A DNA stretch of 29,674 nt from Neisseria meningitidis (GCA_923184405.1 OV299793.1:1737154-1766827), one strand, 5' to 3'; positions 9,976 through 19,481 are shown, counted from the first letter of the stretch. Numbers and translations: made by a program. Notes: generated by a model not told the origin, from the sequence alone.

Positions 9976-10011
9976 ATGCCGTCTGAAACCGTTGCAAGTT
10001 TCAGACGGCAT
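9976..10011. terminator. Inverted uptake-sequence terminator between corC and nhaC
   Basis: ATGCCGTCTGAAACC / GTTTCAGACGGCAT form a stem with a short loop; A-run before and TTT after. It lies between convergent genes. Confidence 0.85.
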
Positions 10012-10024
10012 TTCGCTTATCCGC

Positions 10025-11400
10025 TTATTTTTGCTCCAAGTCAGCCCCGTCCAACCGAATAACAGGGTCAAAGCCAAACTCAAATAGCAGAAAAAGGCAT
10101 ACGGCAGATATTCCCAAACTGGCACGCCCAGCGCGTGGCTGATGAACACGCCGCATACGCTCCACGGTACGAGCGGGTTAATCACCGTCCCCGCATCTTC
10201 CAGCGTCCGCGACAGATTGCGCGAATGCAGACCGAGCTTATCGTAAACGGGTTTGAACGTTTCACCCGACAACAAAATACTCAAATATTGCTCGCCAATC
10301 AGGAAATTAACCCTGACAGAAGTCATGGCAACGCTGAACGTAGCGCGTCCGGCATTCGTCAAGAAGGTACGGATGGCCTCCAACAAGGAAAGAATCACAC
10401 CGAGCGCAAACAACAGTCCGCCCAAACTCATCCCGAGAATCACGACGGTTTGCGTGAAAAACATACTTTCCAACCGCCGCGAGAAATGAGCCTGACGAAC
10501 ATACTTTAAACGCTTCGCCTTCTGAGTTTGTAACTGCCGTAAAACCACGCGCCGAGCTGACGCAGATCGGGCGTGCTGTGCAGATACGTTACAGCAACGG
10601 CAACCATGACGGTAAAGAGCATGGCGACCACGGCGTTGACGCGCGCATCAATGCCAAATGACCAACAGCGCAAACGGAATCAGCGAATAGCCATGCACCA
10701 ATCCCGTGGCTTCAAGCTGGCTGCAGGAAGAGATCCGACGCTGTTCAAATCCTGCGCGGCGACACTCGGAAGAAGCCACAGCATCAGCGCCGCACCGATG
10801 AGCCACGCGGAATGGTGGTGTACATCATATTTTTGATGTGTCAAACAGGTCGATGCCGACGATGGACGCGGAAATGCCCGTGGTGTCGGAAAGCGGGACA
10901 TTTGTCGCCGGAAAACGCACCGGAAACAATCGCGCCCGCCGTCATCGCCATATCGGAATGAAACGCCGCCGCCATCCCCATAAAGGCAACGCCGACGGTG
11001 GCGCAGGTGGTCAGGTTGCTGCCGATGGAGTACGCCGATGACGGAACACAGCGCGAAAGCGGAAAATAAAATAAGTCGGGGAAATCAGCCCGAAACCGTA
11101 ATACATCAGCGTCGGAATCGCACCGCTCATCATCAGCGCGCTGACCATCAGCCCGATGAAGAAAACAGGTAAATCGCGCCCATACCTGATTCAACGCGCC
11201 TATCATGCCCTGCTGCATATCGTTGTAATTAAACCGCGCGCCAAGCCGTACAAAATCAGCACGACGATGGCGGCAATAATGGACATATGCGGCAGCCACT
11301 CCAATGAAATGATGGTATAGCCCATCGCGGCAATCAGAGCGACGACGACGGCAAGTGCCTCACCGCGCGGCATATCGAGTAAGGATTTGAAAGCGAACAT
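10025..11400 (-). CDS. nhaC: Na+/H+ antiporter, NhaC family, disrupted
   Basis: This is an inner-membrane sodium/proton exchanger of the NhaC type, with about 11-12 hydrophobic segments. Start MFAFKSLLDMPRGEALAVVV at 11400. Recognisable in order: YNDMQQGMIGAL, ATVGVAFMGMAAAFHSDMAM, TAGAIVSGAF, SAWLIGAALMLWLLPSVAAQ, ESMFFTQTVVILGMSLGGLL, NFLIGEQYLSILLSGETFKP, LEDAGTVINPLVPWSVCGVF, and the end LLFGWTGLTWSK. Four or more frameshifts occur, the worst around 10500-10720 and 10840-11230. An A missing from the final A-run makes the open frame run past the natural stop (WSKK-stop, 10025) into the uptake-sequence terminator. About 458 residues is expected. It lies downstream of gluP on the same strand, but about 290 bases away. 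Confidence 0.86.
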
Positions 11401-11645
11401 GATTCTTTGCCTGATTTGATATAAAGTTAACGGATTCTAACACACTATACCGAATCCGCCCGACGTTTTCAGACGGCATTTTAGCGTTTTACAAAGCCGG
11501 ACAGAAACAAAACGGCAATTTTCTCAATTTAAATTAATTTTTTTGAAATATAATTTTTTATTTTTTTGTTTGTTGACATATAAGACTTTTATGGATTGAA
11601 GTATTAAAACCTCGGCACACACGCCGCAAACACCGGTACGCAAAA

Positions 11646-11674
11646 ATGCCGTCTGAAAGATGTTCAGACGACAT
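11646..11674 (-). terminator. Inverted uptake-sequence terminator after gluP
   Basis: Read on the minus strand, ATGTCGTCTGAAC pairs with GTTCAGACGGCAT-type sequence and is followed by TTTTTG. One arm has a G-to-A change (CAGACGACAT). Between this and the nhaC start (11401-11645) there is one lone uptake sequence (about 11468-11480) and a very T-rich tract; I see no gene there. Confidence 0.7.
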
Positions 11675-11689
11675 TTCTCAAGAAAAAGA

Positions 11690-12911
11690 TTATTTGTCCG
11701 CCCTATATCCGTACACCGCAAAAAACACGATATACAGATAACAGATGACGGAAACGACAAACGAAGACATCAGGGTGTAAGCATCTGCCACCCAGCCCTG
11801 CACGACAGGAACGACCGCACCGCCGACAATCGCGGTACACAGTACACCGGAAGCCGCGTTGGTAAATTTTCCCAATCCTTTGGTTGCCAAAGAGAAAATC
11901 GTCGGGAACATAATCGAGTTGTCAAAACCGATGGCAAGCAGCGACCACATCGCCACATCCGCATTGCCGCTACCCGTCGCCATCGCGACGGCAAGCAGTA
12001 CGACCGCAGCCGATGCGTTAAACGCCAAATAACGGTTGGGCGCGAATTTCGCCATCACCGCCGAACTGAGGAAACGTCCGACCATCGCGCCGCCCCAATA
12101 GAACGACAGGTAATGCGCGGCAGAAGCATGATCCAGCCCTTTCAGATAACCCAATACGTTGACCATCAACGAACCGATAGACATCTCCGCGCCGACATAG
12201 CAGAAAATGCCTGCCGTGCCGAACACGAGATGTTTGTATTGCCATACGCTGGTTTTGCCGTCGTGGTTGTGTGCGCTTTCCTCGGCGGCAATTTTGCGCG
12301 CGTCAGGCAGCCGGATCATTTTCACGAAAACGGCAGGATAATCAGCAGCCCCGCCAGTCCCAAATAGGGAATCTGTACGGAAGAAATCTGTTCCGCCTTG
12401 CTGACGGTTTGGGTTGCGTCCGCCGGAATCAGGAACGCGCCGATTTGCGGCGCAATGGTCGTACCCAAAGCGTTAAACGCCTGAACCAGCGTCAGTGTTG
12501 CCGATTCCTTGCCGGGTTTCGCCAGCAGGGTAACATAAGGATTACCGGCGACCTGAAGCAGCGTTACGCCGGAAGCCAAAATAAACAACGCGCCCAAAAA
12601 TACCGCGTAAGAATGGCTACCCGCAGCAGGATAAAACAGCAGGCATCCGACCGCCGTCAGCAGAAAGCCGCCGATAACGCCGTTTTTGTAGCCGACTTTG
12701 CCGACAAAAGCCCCATCGGGATGGACATCACCGCATAGGCGGTAAAGAAACAGAATTGGATCAGCATCGCCTGAACGTAAGACAGGTCGAAAATTTCGTT
12801 CAAATGAGGGATAAGGATGTCGTTCATGCAGGTAATAAAACCCATCATGAAGAACAGCGTGGTCAAGACGATCAATGGGGACGTATGATTGTTTTGTGAT
12901 TGCGCAGACAT
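11690..12911 (-). CDS. gluP: Glucose/galactose transporter GluP (MFS, FucP-like)
   Basis: GluP is a 12-segment major-facilitator sugar/proton symporter that feeds glucose into neisserial metabolism. The start [20 protein letters not shown] at 12911 follows an AAAGG site. Then come [20 protein letters not shown], the loop motif [92 protein letters not shown] and the end [11 protein letters not shown]. Two single-base losses break it, near 12712 and 12325; with both restored it is about 407 codons, the normal length. It has its own promoter. Confidence 0.92.
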
Positions 12912-12986
12912 GATTTGCCTTTCGTGGTGTCGGAATATTACCCGTTTCAAGAAAATAGAAATTGACATTTCTTAACGGCAATGCAA

Positions 12987-13014
12987 ATCATACTGATATT
13001 TGAACATTTTGCAA
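12987..13014 (-). promoter_or_regulatory. gluP promoter
   Basis: On the minus strand TTGCAA (13014-13009) and TATGAT (12992-12987) are spaced by 16 bases, about 75 bases before the gluP start. Confidence 0.45.
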
Positions 13015-13106
13015 ACTTTATCGGATGCAGGCAATGCGCCGATCTGAAATTCAAGCAGCAGAAATTAATATTTTACAGTTGCTTGCATAGATTTTAATAG
13101 ATTTTA

Positions 13107-13265
13107 AAAAATTCCGGCGGACTTGCAAAAACCGTTCCCAATAAAATGAAAATCCGCCGCCGTATCCGGAAAATTCGGAAATGCCGCATCGTGGCATCAA
13201 AACCGGAGCGGAAAGAATGTCGTATACCCGACAAAAAAGGGGCATACGGCTGTGCCGTATTTTTT
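13107..13265 (+). ncRNA. Candidate small RNA between gluP and the Correia element
   Basis: No gene is coded here, yet the stretch ends in a textbook intrinsic terminator (13244-13265) and holds a second stable stem (ATGCCGC-ATC-GTGGCAT, 13181-13197). A possible promoter is TTTACA at 13072-13077 and TAATAG at 13095-13100, 17 bases apart; the -10 is weak. The transcript would be about 155-160 bases and divergent from gluP. I do not recognise it as a named RNA; it is a prediction from structure only. Confidence 0.3.
13244..13265 (+). terminator. Intrinsic terminator with no gene upstream
   Basis: ATACGGC-TGT-GCCGTAT is a perfect 7-bp stem with a 3-base loop, running straight into six T. The only genes nearby on the plus strand lie downstream. 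Confidence 0.75.
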
Positions 13266-13272
13266 GCACCGT

Positions 13273-13292
13273 CCTCCGCCCTTCGGCGGGGG
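13273..13292. other. Very stable C(UUCG)G hairpin
   Basis: CCTCCGCC-CTTC-GGCGGGGG folds into an 8-bp GC stem (one T-G pair) capped by a UUCG tetraloop. No T-run follows. It lies just before the Correia element and just after the terminator. Confidence 0.6.
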
Positions 13293-13300
13293 CGTGAAAA

Positions 13301-13455
13301 TATAGTGGATTAACAAAAATCAGGACAAGGCGACGGAGCCGCAGACAGTATAGATAGTACGGAACCGATTCACTCGGTGCTTCAGCACCTTAGAGAATCG
13401 TTCTCTTTGAGCTAAGGCGAGGCAACGCCGTACTGGTTTTTGTTAATCCACTATA
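13301..13455. repeat. Correia repeat enclosed element (CREE), full length
   Basis: The ends are TATAGTGGATTAACAAAAAT and its inverted copy finishing GTTAATCCACTATA. The 155-base length matches the full-size class, and TA is present at both outer edges as expected for target duplication. The internal sequence (about 13360-13430) is the part that in long CREEs carries the IHF-binding region. The right end is 45 bases from the start of the next gene. Confidence 0.96.
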
Positions 13456-13500
13456 CCGCACAATCCGTCGCCGATTTTTGCCTGTTTGAGACTGTTTGCA

Positions 13501-13929
13501 ATGATGCCCGCCTACGCCTACGCCGCGCTCGCCTTTTCCGCCTTCACTTCCGCCACCCTCCTGCCCGGCACATCCGAAGCCGCCTTTGCCCTGTTCGTCC
13601 GCCGCTTTCCCGAACACGCATACGGCGCGTTGCTGTGCGCCTACCTTGCCAACGGATTGGGCAGTATGGTTTCCTATTGGATGGGACGTTTGCTGACCTC
13701 CCGAAAAATGCCGTCTGAAAAAACACTGAATCTGATGCGGCGTTTCGGTATTTGGCTGCTTCCGTTTGCCTGGCTGCCCGTCGTCGGCGACGCACTGCCG
13801 CTTGCCACCGGCTGGCTGCGGTTGAATCCGTGGACAAGCGGGCTGATGCTGGTTATCGGCAAAACGGCGCGTTACGCACTTCATTCTGTGGGGAATGCAA
13901 TATTACGCCGCCTGAACCGTGCGTTATAA
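13501..13929 (+). CDS. YqaA/DedA-like inner-membrane protein (SNARE-associated family)
   Basis: The 142-residue protein is intact. It starts MMPAYAYAALAFSAFTSATL; a second ATG follows at once and is an alternative start. The family features are LLPGTSEAAFALF in the first hydrophobic stretch, NGLGSMVSYWMGR, and RFGIWLLPFAWLPVVGDALP with three to four membrane segments overall. Function is uncertain; DedA-superfamily proteins are linked to lipid transport and envelope homeostasis. A DNA uptake sequence is embedded in the coding region (KMPSEK, about 13707). It begins 45 bases after the Correia element, which may supply or alter its promoter, and is followed by nth after 29 bases, so the two are likely cotranscribed. 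Confidence 0.8.
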   Translation: MMPAYAYAALAFSAFTSATLLPGTSEAAFALFVRRFPEHAYGALLCAYLANGLGSMVSYWMGRLLTSRKMPSEKTLNLMRRFGIWLLPFAWLPVVGDALPLATGWLRLNPWTSGLMLVIGKTARYALHSVGNAILRRLNRAL

Positions 13930-13958
13930 CGCCGACCACAAACCGACTGCACAAAAAA

Positions 13959-14587
13959 ATGAACAGACACATCCGCCAAGAAATTTTCGAACGCTTCCGC
14001 GCCGCCAACCCCCATCCGACCACCGAGCTGAATTTCAACTCCCCTTTCGAGCTTTTAATTGCCGTTCTGCTGTCGGCGCAGGCGACCGATGTCGGCGTAA
14101 ACAAGGCGACGGCGAAGCTGTTTCCGGTTGCCGATACGCCGCAGGCGATGCTGGATTTGGGTTTGGACGGCGTGATGGAATACACGAAAACCATCGGGCT
14201 GTATAAACCAAGTCCAAGCACATCATGCAAACCTGCCGCATCCTGCTGGAAAAATACAACGGCGAAGTGCCGGAAGACCGCGAGGCTTTGGAATCGTTGC
14301 CTGGCGTGGGGCGCAAAACGGCAAACGTGGTATTGAACACAGCGTTCGGACACCCCGTTATGGCGGTCGATACGCATATTTTCCGCGTGTCCAACCGAAC
14401 CAAAATCGCCCCCTGGAAAGATGTGCGCGAAGTCGAAGACAAACTGATGCGCTTCATTCCTAAAGAATTTCTGATGGACGCGCACCACTGGCTGATTTTG
14501 CACGGACGCTACACCTGCAAGGCACTCAAACCGCAATGCCAAACCTGCATCATCAACGATTTGTGCGAATATCCCGCCAAAGCCTGA
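13959..14587 (+). CDS. nth: Endonuclease III
   Basis: Nth is the DNA glycosylase/AP lyase that removes oxidised pyrimidines. It starts MNRHIRQEIFERFRAANPHP and contains LLIAVLLSAQATDVGVNKAT, the helix-hairpin-helix LPGVGRKTANVVL with its catalytic lysine, the catalytic aspartate in MAVDTHIFRVSNR, and the [4Fe-4S] cluster ligands in CKALKPQCQTCIINDLC (spacing 6-2-5). One A is missing near 14207 (natural GLYKTKSKHIMQTCR); with it the length is exactly 209 residues. Confidence 0.95.
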
Positions 14588-14614
14588 CCGCCGCCGCCCT
14601 TCAAAATGAAACGC

Positions 14615-14642
14615 TTGAAAATTCGGACGGACGTTGTAGAAT
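14615..14642 (+). promoter_or_regulatory. Probable mucD promoter
   Basis: TTGAAA at 14615-14620 and TAGAAT at 14637-14642 are spaced by 16 bases; both match consensus at 5 of 6. Transcription would start near 14649, upstream of the uptake-sequence hairpin. Confidence 0.5.
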
Positions 14643-14650
14643 TTCAACCT

Positions 14651-14689
14651 ATGCCGTCTGAAGCCGACAAAATGCGCTTCAGACGGCAT
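14651..14689. terminator. Inverted uptake-sequence hairpin between nth and mucD
   Basis: ATGCCGTCTGAAGC and GCTTCAGACGGCAT form the stem; only two T follow on the plus strand. It may end nth transcription, but it also lies inside the leader of the predicted mucD promoter. Confidence 0.65.
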
Positions 14690-14724
14690 TAAAGCTAGTA
14701 TTGGCATCCGACAAAGGACAAAAC

Positions 14725-16222
14725 GTGTTCAAAAATACCAATACCTCGCTTTGGCAGCACTGTGTGCCGCCTCGCTGGCAGGCTGCGACAAAGTAAGCAG
14801 CTTTTTCGGTGCGGACAAAAAGAAGCATCTTTCGCAGAACGCATCGAACACACCAAAGACGACGGCAGCGTCAGTGATGCTGCTGCCCGACTTTGTCCAA
14901 CTGGTTCAAAGCGAAGGCCCGGCAGTCGTCAACATTCAGGCAGCCCCCGCCCCGCGCACCCAAAACGGCAGCAGCAATGCCGAAACCGATTCCGACCCGC
15001 TTGCCGACAGCGACCCGTTCTACGAATTTTTCAAACGCCTCGTCCCGAACATGCCCGAAATCCCCAAGAAGAAGCAGATGACGGCGGATTGAACTTCGGT
15101 TCGGGCTTCATCATCAGCAAAGACGGCTATATTCTGACCAATACGCACGTCGTTAACGGCATGGGCAGTATCAAAGTCCTGCTCAACGACAAGCGCGAAT
15201 ATACCGCCAAACTCATCGGTTCGGATGTCCAATCTGATGTCGCCGTTCTGAAAATCGACGCAACGGAAGAGCTGCCCGTCGTCAAAATCGGCAATCCCAA
15301 AGATTTGAAACCAGGCGAATGGGTCGCTGCCATCGGCGCGCCCTTCGGCTTCGACAACAGCGCGACCGCTAACATCGTGTCCGCCAAAGGCAGAAGCCTG
15401 CCCAACGAAAGCTACACACCCTTCATCCAAACCGACGTTGCCATCAATCCGGGCAACTCCGGCGGCCCGCTGTTCAACTTAAAAGGACAGGTCGTCGGCA
15501 TCAACTCGCAAATATACAGCCGCAGCGGCGGATTCATGGGCATTTCCTTCGCCATCCCGATTGACGTTGCCATGAATGTCGCCGAACAGCTGAAAAACAC
15601 CGGCAAAGTCCAACGCGGACAACTGGGCGTGATTATTCAAGAAGTATCCTACGGTTTGGCACAATCGTTCGGTTTGGACAAAGCCTACGGCGCACTGATT
15701 GCCAAAATCCTGCCCGGCAGCCCCGCAGAACGTTACAACCTGCAGGCGGGCGACATCGTCCTCAGCCTCGACGGCGGAGAAATACGTTCTTCCGGCGACC
15801 TTCCCGTTATGGTCGGCGCCATTACGCCGAGAAAAGAAGTCAGCCTCGGCGTATGGCGCAAAGGCGAAGAAATCACAATCAAAGTCAAGCTGGGCAACGC
15901 CGCCGAGCATATCGGCGCATCATCCAAAACAGATGAAGCCCCCTACACCGAACAGCAATCCGGTACGTTCTCGGTCGAATCCGCAGGCAGTACCCTTCAG
16001 ACACATACCGACAGCAGCGGCGGACACCTCGTCGTCGTACGGGTTTCCGACGCGGCAGAACGCGCAGGCTTGAGGCGCGGCGACGAAATTCTTGCCGTCG
16101 GGCAAGTCCCCGTCAATAACGAAGCAGGTTTCCGCAAAGCTATGGACAAGGCAGGCAAAAACGTCCCCCTGCTGATCATGCGCCGTGGCAACACGCTGTT
16201 TATCGCATTAAACCTGCAATAA
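14725..16222 (+). CDS. mucD: MucD/DegP-type periplasmic serine protease, lipoprotein form
   Basis: This HtrA-family protease/chaperone degrades damaged envelope proteins. I choose the GTG at 14725, after AAAGGA, because it gives a lipoprotein signal ending LAGC (YLALAALCAASLAGC), implying membrane anchoring. The catalytic triad is His in ILTNTHVVNG, Asp in SDVAVLKID and Ser in NPGNSGGPLFN. PDZ 1 follows from about LGVIIQEVSYGLAQSFGLDK and PDZ 2 ends with RAGLRRGDEILAVGQVPVNN; the C-terminus is RRGNTLFIALNLQ. One A is missing in each of two A-runs (about 14732 and 14820), and small indels near 14878 and 15066 move the frame out and back. The two runs restored give 499 residues, the known neisserial length. 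From 15080 to the end it is uninterrupted. Confidence 0.94.
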
Positions 16223-16257
16223 CACACATAATTTAACCAAAATATTTTTTAAATGAT

Positions 16258-16292
16258 AAAATGCCCGTCAATACCGATTAACGGGCATTTTA
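16258..16292 (+). terminator. Intrinsic terminator after mucD
   Basis: AAAATGCCCGT and ACGGGCATTTT form a perfect stem followed by the T-run. It is not an uptake-sequence pair. Confidence 0.85.
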
Positions 16293-16419
16293 AAAATCAG
16301 TTAATTGATTTCAAATAAGTATTTTCCGGAACAGAAAATACTTTCGCCCATTTTGCCAACAAAATCCGAACCGTTGCGGACAGAAACCGCCCCATCCGGA
16401 CGCTTAACACCCCATAACC

Positions 16420-17938
16420 ATGCAGCTGATCGACTATTCACATTCATTTTTCTCGGTTGTGCCACCCTTTTTGGCACTGGCACTTGCCATCATTACCCGC
16501 CGCGTACTGCTGTCTTTAGGCATCGGTATTCAGGTCGGCGTTGCTCTTTGGTCGGCGGCAACCCCGTCGACGGTCTGACACACCTGAAAGACATGGTCGT
16601 CGGCTTGGCTTGGTCAGACGGCGATTGGTCGCTGGGCAAACCAAAAATCCTGGATTTCCTGATACTTTTGGGTACTTTTACTTCCCTGCTGACCTACTCC
16701 GGCAGCAATCAGGCGTTTGCCGACCGGGCAAAACGGCACATTAAAAACCGGCGCGGCGCGAAAATGCTGACCGCCTGCCTCGTGTTCGTAACCTTTATCG
16801 ACGACTATTTCCACAGCCTCGCCGTCGGTGCGATTGCCCGCCCCGTTACCGACAAGTTTAAAGTTTCCCGCGCCAAACTCGCCTACATCCTCGACTCCAC
16901 TGCCGCGCCTATGTGCGTGCTGATGCCTGTTTCAAGTTGGGGCGCGTCGATTATCACCACGCTTGCCGGATTGCTCGTTACCTACAAAATCACCGAATAC
17001 ACGCCGATGGGGACGTTTGTCGCCATAAGCCTGATGAACTATTACGCGCTGTTTGCCCTGATTATGGTGTTCGTCGCCGCATGGTTTTCCTTCGACATCG
17101 GCTCGATGGCGCGTTTCGAACAAGCCGCGTTGAACGAAGCCCACGATGAAACTGCCGTTTCAGACGGCAGCCAGGGCAGGGTTTACGCATTGATTATTCC
17201 CGTTTTGGCCTTAATCGCCTCAACGGTTTCCGCCATGATCTACACTGACGCGCAGGCAAGCGAAACCTTCAGCATTTTGGGGGCATTTGAAAACACGGAC
17301 GTAAACACTTCGCTGGTATTCGGCGGCACTTGCGGCGTCCTTGCCGTCGTTCTCTGCACGCTCGGCACGATTAAAACCGCCGACTATCCCAAAGCCGTTT
17401 GGCAGGGTGCGAAATCTATGTTCGGCGCAATCGCCATTTTAATCCTCGCTTGGCTCATCAGTACGGTTGTCGGCGAAATGCACATCGGCGATTACCTCTC
17501 CACACTGGTTGCGGGCAACATCCATCCCGGCTTCCTGCCCGTCATCCTCTTCCTGCTCGCCAGCGTGATGGCGTTTGCCACAGGCACAAGCTGGGGGACG
17601 TTCGGCATTATGCTGCCGATTGCCGCCGCCATGGCGGTCAAAGTCGATCCCTCACTGATTATCCCGTGTATGTCCGCAGTAATGGCGGGGCGGTATGCGG
17701 CGACCACTGTTCGCCCATCTCCGACACGACCATCCTGTCGTCCACAGGCGCGCGCTGCAACTACATCGACCACGTTACCTCGCAACTGCCTTACGCCTTA
17801 ACCGTTGCCGCCGCCGCCGCATCGGGCTACCTCGCATTGGGTCTGACAAAATCCGCGCTGTTGGGCTTTGGCACGACAGGCATTGTATTGGCGGTGCTGA
17901 ATTTTCTGTTGAAAGATAAAAAACGCGCCAACGCCTGA
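16420..17938 (+). CDS. NhaC-family Na+/H+ antiporter-like transporter
   Basis: This is a 506-residue inner-membrane protein with about 11-12 hydrophobic segments of the Na_H_antiporter (PF03553) type; substrate is not proven. The ATG at 16420 opens MQLIDYSHSFFSVVPPFLAL, the usual short cytoplasmic start. Conserved parts are FTSLLTYSGSNQAFADRAKR, FVTFIDDYFHSLAVGAIARP, LDSTAAPMCVLMPVSSWGAS, MAFATGTSWGTFGIMLPIAA and GDHCSPISDTTILSSTGA. One T lost near 16546 and one G lost near 17690 break the frame; both are in homopolymers. An earlier frame open from 16305 is not in phase with the true start. An uptake sequence core occurs inside the gene near 17157. It is only distantly similar to the nhaC product at 10025-11400. 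Confidence 0.85.
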
Positions 17939-17950
17939 CCCCTTTCCCTG

Positions 17951-17974
17951 TTCAGACGGCATATGCCGTCTCAA
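17951..17974. other. Head-to-head uptake-sequence palindrome
   Basis: TTCAGACGGCAT is immediately followed by ATGCCGTCTCAA, giving a loopless palindrome with one mismatch, then five T at 17977-17981. It may end the antiporter transcript; with no loop it would be a poor hairpin. Confidence 0.6.
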
Positions 17975-17994
17975 GCTTTTTGGAGCAAACCGCA

Positions 17995-19079
17995 ATGACC
18001 GTCCCCCATATTCCGCGCGGCCCCGTCATGGCAGACATTGCCGCCTTCCGCCTGACTGAAGAGGAAAAGCAACGCCTGCTCGATCCCGCCGTAGGCGGCA
18101 TCATCCTCTTCCGCCGCAACTTCCAAAACATCGAACAACTCAAAACACTCACCGCCGAAATCAAAGCCCTGCGCACACCCGAACTCATTATCGCCGTCGA
18201 TCACGAAGGCGGCAGGGTGCAACGTTTCATCGAAGGCTTCACCCGCCTGCCCGCAATGAGTACGCTCGGCGAGATTTGGGACAAAGACGGCGCGTCCGCC
18301 GCCGAAACCGCCGCCGGACAAGTCGGCCGGGTTTTGGCAACCGAGCTTTCCGCCTGCGGCATCGATTTGTCCTTCACGCCCGTCTTAGATTTGGACTGGG
18401 GAAACTGCCCCGTCATCGGCAACCGCAGTTTCCACCACAATCCCGAAGCGGTCGCCCACCTCGCCCTCGCCCTTCAAAAAGGTTTGGCAAAAGGCGGTAT
18501 GAAATCCTGCGGCAAACATTTTCCCGGACACGGATTTGTCGAAGGAGACAGCCATCCGGTCTTGCCGGAAGACAGGCGCAGCCTGTCCGAACTCGAAGCC
18601 GCCGACCTCGCCCCCTTCCACATTATGAGCCGCGAAGGTATGGCGGCGGTTATGCCCGCCCACGTCGTTTATCCACAAGTGGACACAAAGCCCGCAGGGT
18701 TTTCCGAAATCTCGCTCAAACAAATTTTGCGCCGCGATATCGGATTCAAAGGCGTGATTTTCTCGGACGATTTGACTATGGAGGGCGCGTGCGGTGTCGG
18801 CGGCCTCAAAGAACGCGCCCGCATTTCCTTTGAGGCAGGTTGCGACATCGTCCTCGTCTGCAACCGTCCCGACCTTGTGGACGAACTGCGCGAAGATTTC
18901 CGCATTCCTGACAATCCCGCTTTGGCGCAACGTTGGCAATATATGGCCAACACGCTCGGCAGTGCCGCCGCGCAAGCCGTTATGCAGACGGCGGATTTCC
19001 AAGAGGCGCAAGCCTTTGTTGTTGACCTTGCCTCGCCGCAGGATACAGCGGGCGGCGTAAAGTCGGCGAAGCCTTTTAA
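17995..19079 (+). CDS. nagZ: Beta-N-acetylhexosaminidase NagZ (glycoside hydrolase family 3)
   Basis: NagZ is the cytoplasmic enzyme that removes N-acetylglucosamine from recycled anhydromuropeptides. The ATG at 17995 is preceded by GGAG at 17982; an upstream TTG overlaps that site and is not the start. It begins MTVPHIPRGPVMADIAAFRL. Family hallmarks are AVDHEGGRVQRF, the substrate and catalytic loop KHFPGHGFVEGDSHPVL, and the nucleophile region FKGVIFSDDLTMEGA. One A is missing from AAAA in the last codons (GTAAAGTCGG instead of GTAAAAGTCGG), so the open frame runs to 19329. Restored, the protein ends VKVGEAF at 19079 and is 361 residues, the usual neisserial length. Confidence 0.94.
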
Positions 19080-19306
19080 ACCAACTGCGTTTCAACAATC
19101 TGCCGATTTCATCAACCGTTTGTCAGGGAAAGGCAATGATTTTTTCGGTCAGGTAGAAAGTTATCTTATTGAATTACTTAAAGATAATGATGATTATCAA
19201 CACTGTATTCAAACACACTCCTTTAAATCCGCCCGACACGCGGCAAAAAGGCAAAACGGTATAGGCACGCCGTATTTTTTGCGCTATAAGCACGCCTTAC
19301 TTAATT
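19080..19306. other. Spacer between nagZ and tRNA-Pro
   Basis: This 227-base AT-richer stretch is open on the plus strand only because of the nagZ indel. The encoded string (QQSADFINRLSGKGNDFFG and onward) looks peptide-like but has no start codon or ribosome site of its own. I do not call a gene. A possible tRNA promoter -10 (TATAAG, 19285-19290) is followed by a GC-rich discriminator (CACGCC), as is common for stable RNA genes; no convincing -35 is seen. Confidence 0.35.
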
Positions 19307-19383
19307 CGGAATGTAGCGCAGCCCGGTAGCGCACTTCGTTCGGGACAAAGGGGTCGGAGGTTCGAATCCTCTCATTCCGACCA
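19307..19383 (+). tRNA. tRNA-Pro, anticodon CGG
   Basis: The 77-base gene folds as a normal cloverleaf: acceptor stem CGGAATG/CATTCCG, D arm GCGC...GCGC, anticodon loop TTCGGGA with CGG at positions 34-36, T arm GGAGG-TTCGAAT-CCTCT, and encoded discriminator A plus CCA. It resembles the E. coli proline tRNA family in layout. One anticodon-stem pair is C-A (stem CTTCG/CAAAG), where C-G would be expected; this may be another base error. It stands alone, with its own terminator. Confidence 0.93.
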
Positions 19384-19388
19384 TATTC

Positions 19389-19423
19389 AAACCGCCTCGG
19401 CATGGATTGCTGGGGCGGTTTTT
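19389..19423 (+). terminator. Terminator after tRNA-Pro
   Basis: AAACCGCC and GGCGGTTT pair across a 17-base loop and are followed by T5. Confidence 0.75.
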
Positions 19424-19445
19424 CCCTTCTGGCGTCAACAGAAAA

Positions 19446-19481
19446 ATGCCGTCTGAAACAGAATGCTGTTTCAGACGGCAT
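19446..19481. terminator. Inverted uptake-sequence pair
   Basis: ATGCCGTCTGAAACAG and CTGTTTCAGACGGCAT form a near-perfect 16-bp stem followed by TTCGTTTTC. Between here and the queE stop (19482-19724) I see no gene, RNA or repeat that I can support. Confidence 0.8.

Noticed and set aside
11573..11601. TTGACA on the plus strand as a promoter
   Set aside because: No -10 at a workable distance and no plus-strand gene follows before gluP, which runs the other way.
13181..13292. CRISPR or phage attachment structure from the cluster of hairpins
   Set aside because: The hairpins differ from one another and there are no regularly spaced repeats; terminator, hairpin and Correia element explain them.
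17980..17994. Upstream TTG as the nagZ start
   Set aside because: The TTG overlaps the GGAG ribosome site of the ATG at 17995, which gives the usual 361-residue protein.
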